NCBI GenBank assembly: GCA_036850595.1
Contig: CM072170.1
Coordinates: 19,797,696 to 19,861,695, forward strand
From: Rhyacichthys aspro
Taxonomy: Eukaryota > Chordata > Actinopteri > Gobiiformes > Rhyacichthyidae
Direction: 5' to 3'
DNA length: 64,000 nucleotides
Shown: one piece after another, positions 46,472 through 59,199 of the stretch
Layout: each line of letters begins with the position of its first letter
Numbering within the stretch: the first letter of the stretch is position 1
Notes under the pieces: generated by a model
Seen by the model: the letters and a program-made list of their open reading frames with translations, nothing else
The model's database searches: none
What the model was told of the DNA's origin: nothing
Made by a program: the position numbers and the translations under genes

Positions 46472-46800
46472 CTTGTGAAGCTAAACCTGCAGAAAAAATA
46501 TTTTTTATAAACTGTTGATAGGCTTAGCTCGGAACTGCACCATCACTGTCAAAACTACGGCAGTGTGCATCTAGTACATTAAACTTAAACAGTATGGTCT
46601 GTCACACAGACTTGGGTGTCTGCAGGTGTTTGACAGAAAAAAGCCTTACCAGGGGTTTAGGCTCCAGAGAACAGCGGGGTCGGGTCGGGAGGCTGCTGTC
46701 CCGGCACACTGCTCTTATATCCTTAACTGTGAAGTGTCAGTATGAGCGACGGCTGCTCTCCCAGGGCACTGGGCTCAGGCTTTTTATACAGCTCTATTCT
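46472..46800 (-). promoter_or_regulatory. col10a1 5' region: TATA box, noncoding exon 1, intron 1
   Basis: The coding exon is preceded by acceptor TTTTTTCTGCAG (exon starts 46486). Upstream, a donor CCTG|GTAAGG at 46650/46649 marks the end of a noncoding first exon. A strong TATA box (TATAAAAAG, 46790-46798) would place the start near 46765; a second, weaker TATA-like site (TATAAGAG, 46712-46719) lies within that exon. This matches the mammalian layout of a short untranslated exon 1. Confidence 0.65.
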
Positions 46801-47422
46801 CCAGCATGGTTTAGGATCTGCTGCACGTGGAGGGCCCTCCCAGTCTGATGTCATCTTTAATGACGGGGCCCATGTCCTCAGGAGGCCTGACTGCAGGGTG
46901 ATGGTCCTCCCTCTCCTGCTGCTCCTGTATTTCCCAAGAGCACCATTCAAGTCACATTTAGATTATATTTCTCATTACTCCCTTTCTCTGGAGTAATGCA
47001 TGTCATAGTTGTTGCAGTGTAAGCATAACAGCTGAACTGATGCTGCTGCACAGGAATAAGACAAACTACATGTTTTCTAAATAAAATACTGGCCAGTAAT
47101 GCTGCCTTATCTCTGCCCATTGTAACCTGAGATATTTTATCTGCCCCTTTGTTGAGTACCCATATTCATTTACTCCAAAATTTTAGAGAGATTTCAGGCA
47201 AAACCCTTATCTACACACAACCAAGGTAACATAAATTCAGCAGATTTATATTTGTAGACAAAGCTGGGGTAAACAAAACTTCACCCAGGTTTTAATGACT
47301 CTGTAATTTTGGCCTGTGTAAACAGAGTAAGCATTGTTCATGTAGATAAACTTTAAATTAGCCAGTCAGACAGTGTTTCTGCTCAAACTGAGATGTCACA
47401 CTCTGAGCCTGTTGTGGCGATG

Positions 47423-47530
<108 letters not shown>

Positions 47531-48122
47531 ATTTAGAAAGTGAGTGTTGTTTCTCTGCAGTGAGTATCAATGCAGCTTTGAGACACCAGGGGGCAGGAGT
47601 GAGGTTTGCCTTGAACCGCTTGTAATTATTATCTATTTGCTGAAAGGTGAATATGTTGTCTGACTTTTGATTTATTAGTTAGAAACAACTAATAACAATG
47701 CATATTGTCATACTCTGAAATTTTCAAAATATCAAAACAGAAATATCACTTTTGTATGTATTGATCTAGCTGAGAGTTTTTCCTAATTTGTGGCCAAAGA
47801 AGAATTTCTAAACTGATGTTATTTGGTCACTATGATTCAAAATTTATGTTAGCTTAACTTTTCACATATGCACATTACACCTTCCCTTTTGTTAAGGCAA
47901 GGATGAAGAAAGCTGTAATAATTTCGTCACACAGAACAGTTCAAATCATAATGTGGCTTGTGTATGTATTCATTTGTAGTCATCAGTAAATGCTTGTCTG
48001 AAGTTACATTTCGTAGTATTATCTCAGCATACCAGTTTTAAATTTACTGTGTCATACCATAATAGCAATTTTTTAATATTAAATGATAAAACAAGACCAG
48101 AAAGTGCTAAATGACATGTTCA

Positions 48123-48570
48123 CTAAGGCCTTGTCCACACGTGGACAAGCTTAGGCGTATTCGTGAATGTTTTTTATCATATAGGGGTTTCATCCACATT
48201 GATCCGGCATTTTGGAAGCCGGAATACAATATTTTTTTCAACCAGAGTAGAAAGATTTCCAAACGCCATTTTAATGTTTCCATTACATACTGAGCTTACT
48301 ATGGCTTTTACAGCAGCTCTCACATTCACATTTGCCGCCATGTTCTTGAGGTTACATCGCACGAGTTTCCTGCGCATGCCCCATTCGTTCTTCTCTGTTA
48401 TTCGTGTGCTTCCGGTGGTGGTAATAAGCCTGGCATATGTACTACAGCGTTTTCATTGGTTTTGTGTGGACCCATGTGGGCACACACATTTCTTGAAACA
48501 ATGCTGTGTTTACGTAAAACGCTTCTGAAATGTAAACATTTTCGTCTCCATGTGGATACAGCCTAAAAGG
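48123..48570. mobile_element. Candidate MITE with GTCCACACG-type ends
   Basis: Left end 'aaggccttgtccacacgtgg' and right end 'ctccatgtggatacagcct' are imperfect inverted repeats of a type widespread in fish. The interior has 'cattttggaagccgg' and 'acgcttctgaaatgtaaac' but no coding capacity. Exact boundaries and target duplication are unclear. Confidence 0.45.
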
Positions 48571-49101
48571 CCTCTCGATTTAATATTATTATCAATGTCA
48601 ACTATCAACTATCGATATAAGCTATTGAATTAAATAGCATAATAGTATTTTATAGTAATCACAGGATTGTTGTCAGCCACCGCCATCAGAAAAATAGGTG
48701 AGAACCAGGGAAACTGCTATTAAATATATTTAAAAGCATGACTTTCAGCAAAGTCTAGGTGGAGACTGAATGGGACTTCAATACAAATATACAACACAAA
48801 GGTGATAAGAACTGCTGTTCTGTGTTTTTGAAAGTTCTTAATCCCTTTTCTGCAATATATTTTGGTAAGGCCATCACACTGCGATATTTTTCTCCAGGAT
48901 TATCAAAACTATTAAAATTTTCCATGCCCAGAGTCCAGTGGATATTTGTTTTCAATATTAATGGTGTGAGAAAAATGGTTAAATAGTGCAATTTTACAGT
49001 TTTGTGGTTATCAATTAGGGACAAGTTTGGGACTATGGAGTAGTTTCAGACACAGTAATTTTCTTGAGTGGTTTTAAAAAGAAAACTCCTGGGAAAGATA
49101 T

Positions 49102-49482
49102 TCATTCATTCATCTTCTACCGCTTATCCCACTTTGTGGGGTCGCGAGTGGCTGGAGCCTATCCCAGCTGCTTTGGGCCTTAGGCGGGGTACACCCTGGA
49201 CAGTGGCCAGTTCGTCGCAGGGCTGACACTTAGACGTACATTGACAGACAACCATTCACTCTCACATTCATCCTTTAGAGTCACCTATACATGCATGTCT
49301 TTGGACGGTGGGAGGAAGCCGGAGATCCCGGAGAGAACCCACGGTGACACGGGGAGGACATGCAGACTCCTCACAGAAAGACCAGAGTTAGCCAACGATG
49401 TTTTTTGGGTCGGCCGGGATTCCTACTCACGACCTTCTTGCTGTGAAGCGGGAGCGCTAACCACTCCGCTACCGTGCACCCC
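49102..49482 (-). mobile_element. DANA/Mermaid-like tRNA-derived SINE with 11-bp target duplication
   Basis: Flanked by GGGAAAGATAT at 49091-49101 and 49483-49493. On the minus strand the head reads GGTGCACGGTAGCGGAGTGG, TTAGCGCTCCCGCTTCACAG, then a degenerate B box (GGTCGTGAGTAGGAATCCC), then the central block with GCATGTCCTCCCCGTGTCAC and CCAAAGACATGCATG. It ends GGGATAAGCGGTAGAAGATG followed by (AATG)n. The tail resembles that of Rex3, suggesting a shared retrotransposition machinery. Confidence 0.85.
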
Positions 49483-49865
49483 GGGAAAGATATGTTTTTT
49501 GCAATTAGAAGCAAATCAGAACTGACCATGGAGTACATGTAAATATCAGGTGTGACCAGAATAATTAGAGCTGGACTACAAGAAAAAGAAAATGGCAATG
49601 AAATGCCAGATCTGACACGCACTATAGGGAGAGTTACGTCCAAAGTTAAGTCCAAACTGGCCAGTATAGTGTGTAATTTGGAAGCCGGGACTTCCTTTGG
49701 CCCACATCATGTTTGGGCAGTTGCAGATGAGTGCCTGTGAGCTGAGGGCATCTTGGTAAGTTTAAATTACAGAGTTGAGGAAGTGGAGTCAACATTTGAC
49801 AACTTGCGCTGACCACAGAGAGCCTCCATTGCCTCTTTATCCATTTAACTTTTTTCCTGTTTGTA

Positions 49866-50345
49866 TCAGAATCAGAATTCCTTTATTTATCCCCAAAGGG
49901 TAATTCTTTTTTGTTACAGACTAGTGAAAATATAAAAAGATAACAGAAATATAATAAATAAATATAAAAATACAGTGCCCCCGGGGCTCTGGCCCTTTCT
50001 GTCAACAGTGCCCACGTTCTTGCTCCAGTCCAGTTTGTGGTCCAAGTACACCCCTATCTAGTTGTACTCCACCACCTCTACACTGACTCCTCTGATGTTG
50101 GTCAGGGTCACTGGAGCCTTAGTCCTCCTCAGGTCCACCGCCAGTTCCTTAGTCTTTGTCAAGTTGAGCTGTAGGTGTTTTTTCTAGCTCAAAGTGACAA
50201 AGTTGAGGAAGTGGAGTCACCACCACCGTCCTGTATTCACTCTCATCACCACCAGAAATACATCCCACCACTGCAGAGTCATCAGAAAATTTCTGAAGGT
50301 GGCAGGTCTCTGTTCAGTGACTGAAGTCTTTATGACGTGTTCATG
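49866..50345 (-). mobile_element. 3' end of an L2/CR1-group LINE
   Basis: The minus strand contains an RT block FSDDSAVVGCISGGDESEY (FxDD box), then broken frames with KTKELAVDLRRTKAPVT and GVYLDHKLDWSKN. After an internal deletion it ends GGATAAATAAAGGAATTCTG followed by ATTCTGAT, a typical end of this fish LINE group. Confidence 0.75.
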
Positions 50346-52441
50346 CTTTCACTGTGAGGTTGGATCTAACGAGCTGTATATAGCAGCACTCTTCTTGTTT
50401 GTCCATACACATAATTAAAGGTGTTGTTTTGGCAGATCTTTGCATGATGGCATGGTGGGTGCTGTTTCTGGGAAGGGTCTGCTCTTAGCATTGTTTTGAA
50501 CCTTAGATTATTAAGACACGAATCGTGCCCTCCAGACATGACTTAACACCCCTTTTGTGGCTTTACTTAACTTTAATAATGAAGCAAGCTCTGTTTTCCA
50601 CATCAGTCTCTGAACAACTGTTGTATGTCTGACACTGTTTGCTTATTTTATCCATCTAGCAATCTAGATTTGGAATTTCAAAGAATAATTAATAATGATT
50701 TTTTGGACTTCAGGACACTGGTGGTTTTTATAGGGCAGGTTGTGTGACATTCTCAGCACGAATTCTTTGTATTGCACAATAATCTCACTATGACACTAGA
50801 CATATCAGGAACAAAAGCTAATAAATATCCCCAAGACCTCTTAGATTTAGAATTTGTCACAGATTGACGCTCATACTAGATGTTGTCTTGGTTTTGATCT
50901 CAGAACGATCAGCCAAGACTGTAAAAGATGTATGTGGCCATTTAATTTATGTAAATGGACTGAAAATACACAATTCTATCTTGAAAATTAATGAATAAAG
51001 AAAATATGTCCAACCCCACCCTGCTTCCTTTATAAAGTGCTTGAAAACTGCCCAATGGGTGTGGACCTGCTCTGTGGAATTGTAGTTGTTTGAATTCTAG
51101 AACTGTTTGAATGTCTTCCCTTTGGTCTTGTTCCTGACTTGGTCCAATCCTGTCTGCAAAGGGTTTTGTCTTCATCTTGATCCAGGTGCTCTTTGGTCAT
51201 GGTCTTGAAGTGTGGTCTTGACTACAATGGTAATCTATGCCACAAATCCACAGCTAACAAATTATACATAAGCTACTTATTGAGGCTAGCAGTTTAAGTA
51301 TTAACTGCACAGTGCTTGCTGTGTGCACAAACAAAAAACTCTTAAGTTAAATAAATGGCTTAGTATCAATTGCCATTACATTGTGTGCGATCAAGTGAAA
51401 TTGTAAATGAGTTACCAAAAAACAACACTATTAAATGTCAGTATCATGCAGTATCAAATGAAAATAAAAGGATATTGATTTGAATTTATTATTGTTAAAT
51501 TTGGTTTCTAGTTTTTACATGTTTTATTGACAAATCTTATTTAAAAACTGGTGACAATGGTGTTGTGTTAAAAGTTTTTGAACAATTGACAGTTAGCTGC
51601 TTTTGTTTTCAGAAAGTCTGTCTATGATTTATTAAAAAAAACATGAACAAACAGCAATGTGGAGATCTGTTGTCATTTGAGAATCCTGTCCTCAGTGATA
51701 GAACTATGTGAGAAGTAGCTGACAAAGGTAATTGCATGTTTATGTGCCTAAAGTGGCAGGGAAGCGGGAAAGCACAAGCTAAACATAGAGTTTTAAAGCA
51801 GGGAAATGACGCTGGCGCAGAGTGAACATTTTAATAAACCAAATTTGCCACTAAGAGCCATTTAAAACTTTATGAATGGACCTCCTGGATACAATTACAG
51901 GTCCCAGAGGGAAACATTTTGGAAGCTTGACCAACCTGGGTGAGTAAGAATAACAATCAGAGTCTGGGATCCACTGCAAGGAGCTTGTTTTATTTATCAG
52001 TCATCTTTGAGTTAATATGAAATTATGGGGCATGCCATTAAATGTATGACACAAACTGTTTTTATACAAAAAAAACAAAGCTTTAAGGGGTAGGGTATCT
52101 TCCCCAGTCTGTGCAGTGGATTGGGGGGGGGGTCCTTTTTCTGACGTGTGTTTTTTTTCTTCAGACAGAAGGCAATGCGAGTGAAATGAGTGAGTGAAAT
52201 GTCAAGCAACATTTTAACAGCACCTTAGGAAAGTGGACAGTTGGCTAAACTAGCACTGAACAAGTAAATAAATAAACTAACTCCACATGGTGTCCAAGCA
52301 GAGGACAGGGGGATGTGTGCATGTGTGCTATATAATTTAAGTGATATTGATATTTAAGTGCAGCATATAGAGGGCATATCACCACATAGAGGTAACGTAC
52401 AGACTGTTGTTTGAGTGATGTTTTGATTAATGCAACAATGC
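50346..52441. other. Intronic/intergenic, nothing recognised
   Basis: AT-rich sequence. I looked for the next nt5dc1 exon here and saw no match. Confidence 0.4.
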
Positions 52442-55440
52442 AAGGTCCAGTTCACAGTTATTGTACTAGTGGAGTATGGTGAGTGTCGCTAGATGGGGCA
52501 GAGAGAGGATGGGGGCAACTGTTTAGCAGCCTCCCTGCCTGTGGATACAGGCTGTGGGCCAGTCTGGTGGTTCGGGCTTGAATGGACCTGTACCTTCTAC
52601 CTGAGGGCAGCAGGTAGAAAAGGTGATGCGCCAGGTGTTGCTCACGTGTGATGTTGTTCACTTAGACAGCGGGTGGTGTAGATGGTACTAATCTCTGGAA
52701 GAGTAGTCCCAATGATGTCCCCATCTGTTTTTACCACCTGCTGGAGTGGCTGCCGATCATGCTTAATGCAGATGGAAAAGCACACTAAAAATCCATAAGT
52801 TAAAACACTGCTGATGGCACGGTTGTAAAAGTTCACCATCAGCAACTTTAGGATTCCGGCGCTCCTCAACTTCCTTAGGTAGTACAGGCGTTGCTGTGCT
52901 TTCTCCACAGGGGGACATGTCTCCACAGGGGGACAGTCATTTAGACATGTGATTTGACTGTTTGGGAATGGGCACTATTGTGGCTGCCTTGAAGCTGGCT
53001 GGGACCCATGCCGTTGACAGCGACAGGTTGTAAATAGAGGTGAAGATGTCCACTAACTGAGCTGCACAGCCTTGCAGGACCTGGCCTAGGACTCTGTCTG
53101 GTCCGGCGGCCTTTCAGGTGTTGTTGCTGCAGAGGGCGAGTCCCACCTTGTGTGTGCTCAGGACTGGGACTGAGTCAGTAGAGGGCTGGTATTCTCCCTG
53201 TCAAACAGGGCATAAAAATGATTTAAGTCCTTAGCTAAGGTGTAGTCTGCTTAGGTAGATGTAGGTCTGTTCAATACACCTTTTGTAGTGTGATTTGGTA
53301 TTAGTATTGATGCCCTTCTGCAGTTTAGTCCTAGCTGTGCTGTATGCAACGGGGTCCCCAGATCTAAAAGCTAGCTCCTAGCTCGGATAAGTTGTGGCGA
53401 GAGGTGGTCTGATAGTCCCAGATTGGGAAGGGCCTTTATGCATCTGTACATTGGTATACACCTGATCCAGAGTCTTATTTCCTCTAGTACAGGGGTCGGC
53501 AACCTGCACATGCGGCTCTTTAGCACTCCTCTTACGGCTCTTTAAAAAATTATATATTTATATCATGTCTTTGAAGAGTTAAAATGTTACGAAGGAGGGT
53601 GGTCATATTTTCATTATAAACACTGCTCATTATGGCAGTTATTAACCATTATTGGACTCCCTCACGAGATAAGCTGGTAGATCTAGGCACCGCGTGTGTG
53701 TCCTGCACCTGATTAACTGGCAATAACTGATATGTGCTCAGTAGCATCTAGCTTAACTCCATACATTCACAGGATTGGCTCGCTTAAAACCATCTTGTAA
53801 TCTGCCAAGCAAACTGCTTGAGCCGACAAACCATGGGCTCTCCGGACTCTTGTGACCAATGATGTGGCAGCACTACGGGAAGAGGCAGGCTTTTAATTTG
53901 ATGAAAACAACAAGCTCTCTGTTCTCCTCTTTGTTATGAATATGGCTACGCCGAAAGACGTTAGCGTTGATGCTGCTATCAAGTCAGTTTTATCTGAAGT
54001 AGAGAGTATTTCTTTTTTGAAAGCGCCAAGAGTGGCACGTCATATCGTTGCTATTATTGGCTAAAGAAACCTCATGGTAGGCGGATACTAGTCGGTGCTT
54101 CATCCAATCACCTTCCATGTTTTCGACAGAAGGCACCTCCCTTTTGCAAATGCTTTCAACAAGAGCCTTCCCAGGTGGTACTGCGAAACAGACTATGTTC
54201 TGTGGAGCAGTTCTGGCGAAGTCAGGTTAAAATCTCTGCAGCTGTGGTGCGTAAAAACACTCATTGTGATGCAGCCACAATGAGCTGTCCGCAGTGTCCA
54301 CAGTGCTCCACACTGGGTCACAGCGCGGCATTATTTTCATAGTGTGTGTCTCACGTGTATAGACTGCAGTATAATAGCTGAAAATAGCCTGAGGCATATG
54401 GCTGGACACACGCAGACAGCGTGAGGGGAGATGACTGACCCCACAAGTGCATCTGCGCAGACCTGGGCTTTGGCACGTTAGCTTTAAAAAAAACACACCA
54501 AAGCTCCACTTCCCGTTGCAGAACAGCCCGCTGATATTTTTAAAGTAGCCTACTATAACTAGGGAAATAAAATAAAATCCAAACATTTTGTAAAGAAGAT
54601 GGGCCAGTGAGCGTTATTATCGTAATGAAGCGTTTAAGTGCGCTGTGAAACTTAGTGCTACAGTTCTATAAGCTTTCGTATAGCTACATATATTTTACAA
54701 TATATTATTCACTATTTTTATTACAAAGAAGCGTCTAGTGCTTTGTGGTCACTGATTGAAACATCAGAGTGTAGCCTTTATGGTCATATCAATATGTTGT
54801 ATTTAATGATGACACAGTATACATTTTTCTCAGATCGTTTTGAACAGTGATTATTTATTATGCCCGCGATTATATATCAGTCAACATTCCTTAATGATTA
54901 ATTGATAATAATATTTAAAACCACACTAAACCAAGTTTAGAGTGCAAAATGTACAGGTCTGAAATTTATCTATTTCTTGTGGTTCCCAACAGATGTATAT
55001 TTTATGTTTTTGGTGAGAAGTTGCTCTTTGGCTCCAAAAGGTTGCTGACCCCTGCTCTAATAGCACATTTCACGCTTCGATGGAATTTGTAAGGAACAGT
55101 TTTTAAGTAAGCTTGGTTAAAGTCCCCAGCTGCAATAAAAACACTCTGTATGTGGCTACTAGTTTGTTGCTAATGCTGTCATATACCTGTGTTAGTGCTA
55201 GCTTGGCATTAGCGTCCAGTGGAATATACACGGCACAGATGTAAACAGCAGTGAACTCCCACTTAAAATGGCCGGCACTTTACCAGCATGATTTGTGTCT
55301 GGACTGCACAGCTTATCCACCAACCTTGACATCTGTGCACCAAGAGTTGTTGATATAGATGCACAATCCCCCATCACTTTTCTTACCAGAGTCTGCAGTC
55401 CTGTTGGCTCGGTTGCCATGTTCCTCCATAGTCAGACATG
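52442..55440 (-). mobile_element. L2/CR1-group LINE remnant, split by an hAT element
   Basis: Right part (55440-55063): endonuclease-like words AAVYICAVYIPLDANAKLAL, TQVYDSISNKLVA on the minus strand, frames broken. Left part (53481-52442): RT start GPDRVLGQVLQGCAAQLVDI, FTSIYNLSLSTAWVP and ATIVPIPKQ, then after a deletion the C-terminal part KAQQRLYYLRKLRSAGILKL, SSVLTYGF, IIGTTLPEISTIYTTRC and LLPSGRRYRSIQARTTRLA. The core RT catalytic region is missing. A 17/18-bp tandem duplication ('tctccacagggggaca') lies at about 52903-52936. Confidence 0.75.
53490..55054. mobile_element. hAT element with 8-bp target duplication
   Basis: Ends CAGGGGTCGGCAACCTGCA and AGGTTGCTGACCCCTG form hAT-type inverted repeats, flanked by CTCTAGTA (53482-53489) and CTCTAATA (55055-55062). 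The 1,565-bp interior has no transposase I can identify, so it is non-autonomous. It separates the endonuclease and RT parts of an L2/CR1-type LINE. Confidence 0.85.
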
Positions 55441-58400
55441 CTTGGTACAATTTGACTATGATTGGAATAATGAGTGCTCAGAATTCAGCTTCTCACTCAG
55501 CTTTTCAGATTGCTTCTTGTTCTGCTACTCCAATACGACTGTCAAATGTTTAGTTAGTGGTAGAATATTTTTTCTCCGCTGTTTTATTATGCCTGGACGG
55601 CATTTTGGGAGACAAGCACCACTTGGTTGAGTTCAGTTGGTAAGAAAACCATGCAAGTCAGAAAGTGAACACGCCAACTGGGAGTTTTAGGGGTGAACGT
55701 TGGAAAAGTGAGATTCTACCGAATCAAAAACAACACATGTCTTGTCTCGTGCTTAGCCAGAAACCCAGTGGGCAAGCCCTGATAACTGAACAGGGAGTCC
55801 AGTCAGTGAGACTGGACACTTGTTTTCTGAAAGCACCAAAGCCTAAGTTTCTGTTCAGTAACAATGACTCTGGTAATCGTTTGTGCACAAGCTGCGGTTT
55901 AAGAGTCTTTTTCATGTTTATAGCAAAATATAAATGTAAGAATAATCCTTACATGCACATAATCCTCATGTTATTTAGTGTGGGTGATAGTTTTTCTCCT
56001 GAGCTGCTATGGCGTAATTTACTTTAATGGGCAGTATGCAGTGATTCTTCAATAAATTGAAGCAAGATATGTGTCCTCTGAAGTTTGTTTTTAAACCTCT
56101 GAGGACAGAATTGTATAGTCTATATCTTGAAGAGGAACATTCAAAGAACAGTCCCTTGTAAAACTTCTAAATTGCTAATTACAGTATCCAATATAGTTCC
56201 CAGCCTGACTCACTGAAGTCTACAAAACACTGACCTGAGCGCAGACCTAATGTAGCATAGATAGGATGGCTCCTCAACACTGATGTTTTTAAGGTGATCT
56301 AGGGATGGATCTGAGTAGTGCCAATATTTGTCACTCTCAGATATTGAGATATTCAACTACAAGGCCAAGGAAACATTTATCGACAAATTCAGAAACATGT
56401 ACAGACCTGCCCACCAGGATCAGGTATTCAGTGAAACCCACTTTACCAGTGCTTAATTCATAATGCTGGAGGTCCCGGAAGAAAGACTGTAGTTTTGGAC
56501 CATGGTTTGGCAACACCAAGCAGGAAAGAAAAGTCAAAACTTTTAACAGGCCAATGTGCAATTTCTACAGCCTAGGTGAGCTGGACGATTTTGGACTTTT
56601 GTGTCAAACAGATTGAATTTTAAGTCATAAAAAATGTATAAAAGCCAATAGTGCTATAACGCTTAATTTGACAGAGCACACTTAAATGCAGCATCATGCA
56701 GTTAATTTGTGAATGTAAGCCTCAGTTCAGAAATAACCTGGTCTGTTGCGGTAGTATGGGCCTGTCAGCTCTGTGCTCAAAAGGAGGGTCTTTTGAAGTT
56801 TTGCACCACTGTGAACCCGGATCTGCGCCGATGCGCATGTGTAGTCAGTCGTCCTTTTCTCACGCAGTCTTCCCCAGTCTATTATCATCGGTTAGATGTT
56901 AAACCTGCTCCTCTTTCCAAAGAGAATAGCGATGTGCCAGCATGATGCGCCATGGAGTACCTGGACAAATCTTTGCGGCCTCACCACGCATAACTGCGCA
57001 CCACGATGGTAATGTTATTACGCTCCTGCATTGTAAAGTTCGAGGCTGAACTGAAATCCAGCTGACTGTGAGGACTGTGTTTTTGACCGTTGCATTCATT
57101 CTTTTGCACGTTGCCAATACCTGACTTTTGTTTTGAATAGAATTACCATATTATAACCTATTGGTAAAAAAAACAACAATAAAAGAAATCCACTACTCAA
57201 GGTGCTGGATCCCTACCAGGTCCCAATTTGGGAGGTGTTCCAGCTCAAATCAAGCCCTCCATTTCACACCAAACAGAAGTCTAGAATCCTGTTACAGAGA
57301 ATAAGTATTCGTGAATATCTTCTCTGTTCACTGACTCCAGAGTTGTGGACTCCAAAGTAAAGTAAAATAGCAACTGTATCCATGATAACTTCCAAGGTTT
57401 GTCTTGGCTGTTTTATTACAATTCTTCTTAGCAAATATGTCTGCCTAGTTCAGGGCGGGACTAAATGTTTATTTCATGAGAAAAAGGAATTAAGGGCAGA
57501 TTTCTTCCTCATTAAATTAAATTTATCTCTCATTTTCAGATGGATTTTTGTGACAGCTGATACTTTGCTTTTGAGCTCATTTCCCAATCAAAGCCAATTA
57601 AGTGCTATAATAACCATATTTTCATTGTATATAATGATGCACTTTATACAGGGGTGTGGTTCCAATCTGTTTCTACCTGTTGTGTGGATAGGTGTCTGCT
57701 GTAGGCTTGTGTAGAAGGTTTTAGAGGCTAAAGATGGTGTCTTAAATGCTTCAGTGCCATTAAGTTTATAGTATTTTCTTTGGAAGGAGTGTTGCATCTT
57801 ACCAGATATGCAGACACAAAATAATAATCAGGATTCTAAAAACTGTGTCTGTTTTGAGCATTTGTATCTAAAAAGGCAGACATTGTGCATTTTCTTCATG
57901 AACAATAAATAATTGGATGATATATGAAGTGTCTTTTTTCATGTTTTGTGCCGAGGACTATTCTCACAAAACAGTATTTACTAGGCAAACACATAAAATG
58001 CATTTTTTAATATAAAAAAAATATCCTTTTCCAAAACTGAATATGCGTACGTTTAGATGTCCCTTGCTCCTTTTAAGTTCTGCTCTGTCATATTTGCATG
58101 CTGTTTCCCACCAATATCATCCCCCTGTGTTTAGTCTGAAGGAAATCAGAACCAAAACCAATGCCACTGTCAGCTTTTATAGAACATCATGTGGTTCTGT
58201 AAAAAAAAGGCTGACCAATGTTTGCGATGTACATACATGCCAACAAAAATGTATTCATCATTTGAAAAAAATCACTAAATGCCAAATTGGCATAAATAGA
58301 CAGAATTTTGTATGTATTAAACACATTTTGGGACACAGTTGCCAGCGAGGCACAGAAACAACAGGCTTTCATCTCAGTACATTACTCACTGCGTTCTTTT

Positions 58401-59159
58401 AAACAAAGTCAAACCTATAAAAAGCAAACCACCACAAGTGGGGCCCAGTGTAGCGCCCAGTTTGTGGAGCGGTGATGACGTCATGTGTGTCACTTCAAGT
58501 GTAGTAATATTGTGTAGTTTTGTAAGTATCATGCAGCATTCAGGTCTGTGTTTTTTTTAGGCTGAAATTCACTGGCCTTGGGTCATTTTCAAATAAGAAT
58601 ACATAGGAAAGCTTATTCTGACCTTTTACCACCCCCCACCCCACTTATACACATCACATCAGTTACATTAATTATTAAAGAGAGATTAAAGAGGACATGT
58701 ATATTTACCTGAACTATAGTATACTATCACACACACGTCTGTGATGGGCCAATCACTGACAAATTGCCAGTTTCTCCAAAGTTCTGTTCTCACAAGACTT
58801 TGTACATCATGATTTGTGCTCAGGGTCAGAAACAATACAGATGCATTTAAGGCTCTCATTACTGACCGCAACATCGTTGTCCTTCAGCCTTGTTACAAGC
58901 CGTCGTCACACATACTTATCGAAGATGGACAGCAGAAGCTTGTTAGAGAGTCCAGACTGGAATGTACTCAGATACAGAGGATGGAAATATGGACATTGAC
59001 GGAATTACAGACTGTCAGACAGACTACATTAATTTCTTTACTTATAATGTCATTTACTTGTAATAAAACACATGATAACACAAAAGTCAGAGTTTGCTTA
59101 AAGTCTATTTTTTTTTTATCTGGCCTTGATGTTAAAAGGGCTTTGAAGTACACATAAAT
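55441..59159. other. Intronic/intergenic, nothing recognised
   Basis: Open frames up to about 120 codons occur on both strands, none with a recognisable domain or splice context. No dispersed repeat was identified by eye. Confidence 0.4.
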
Positions 59160-59199
59160 AAGATGTCAGCACAGGCGTGAGACTGAATCATACAAGTCA

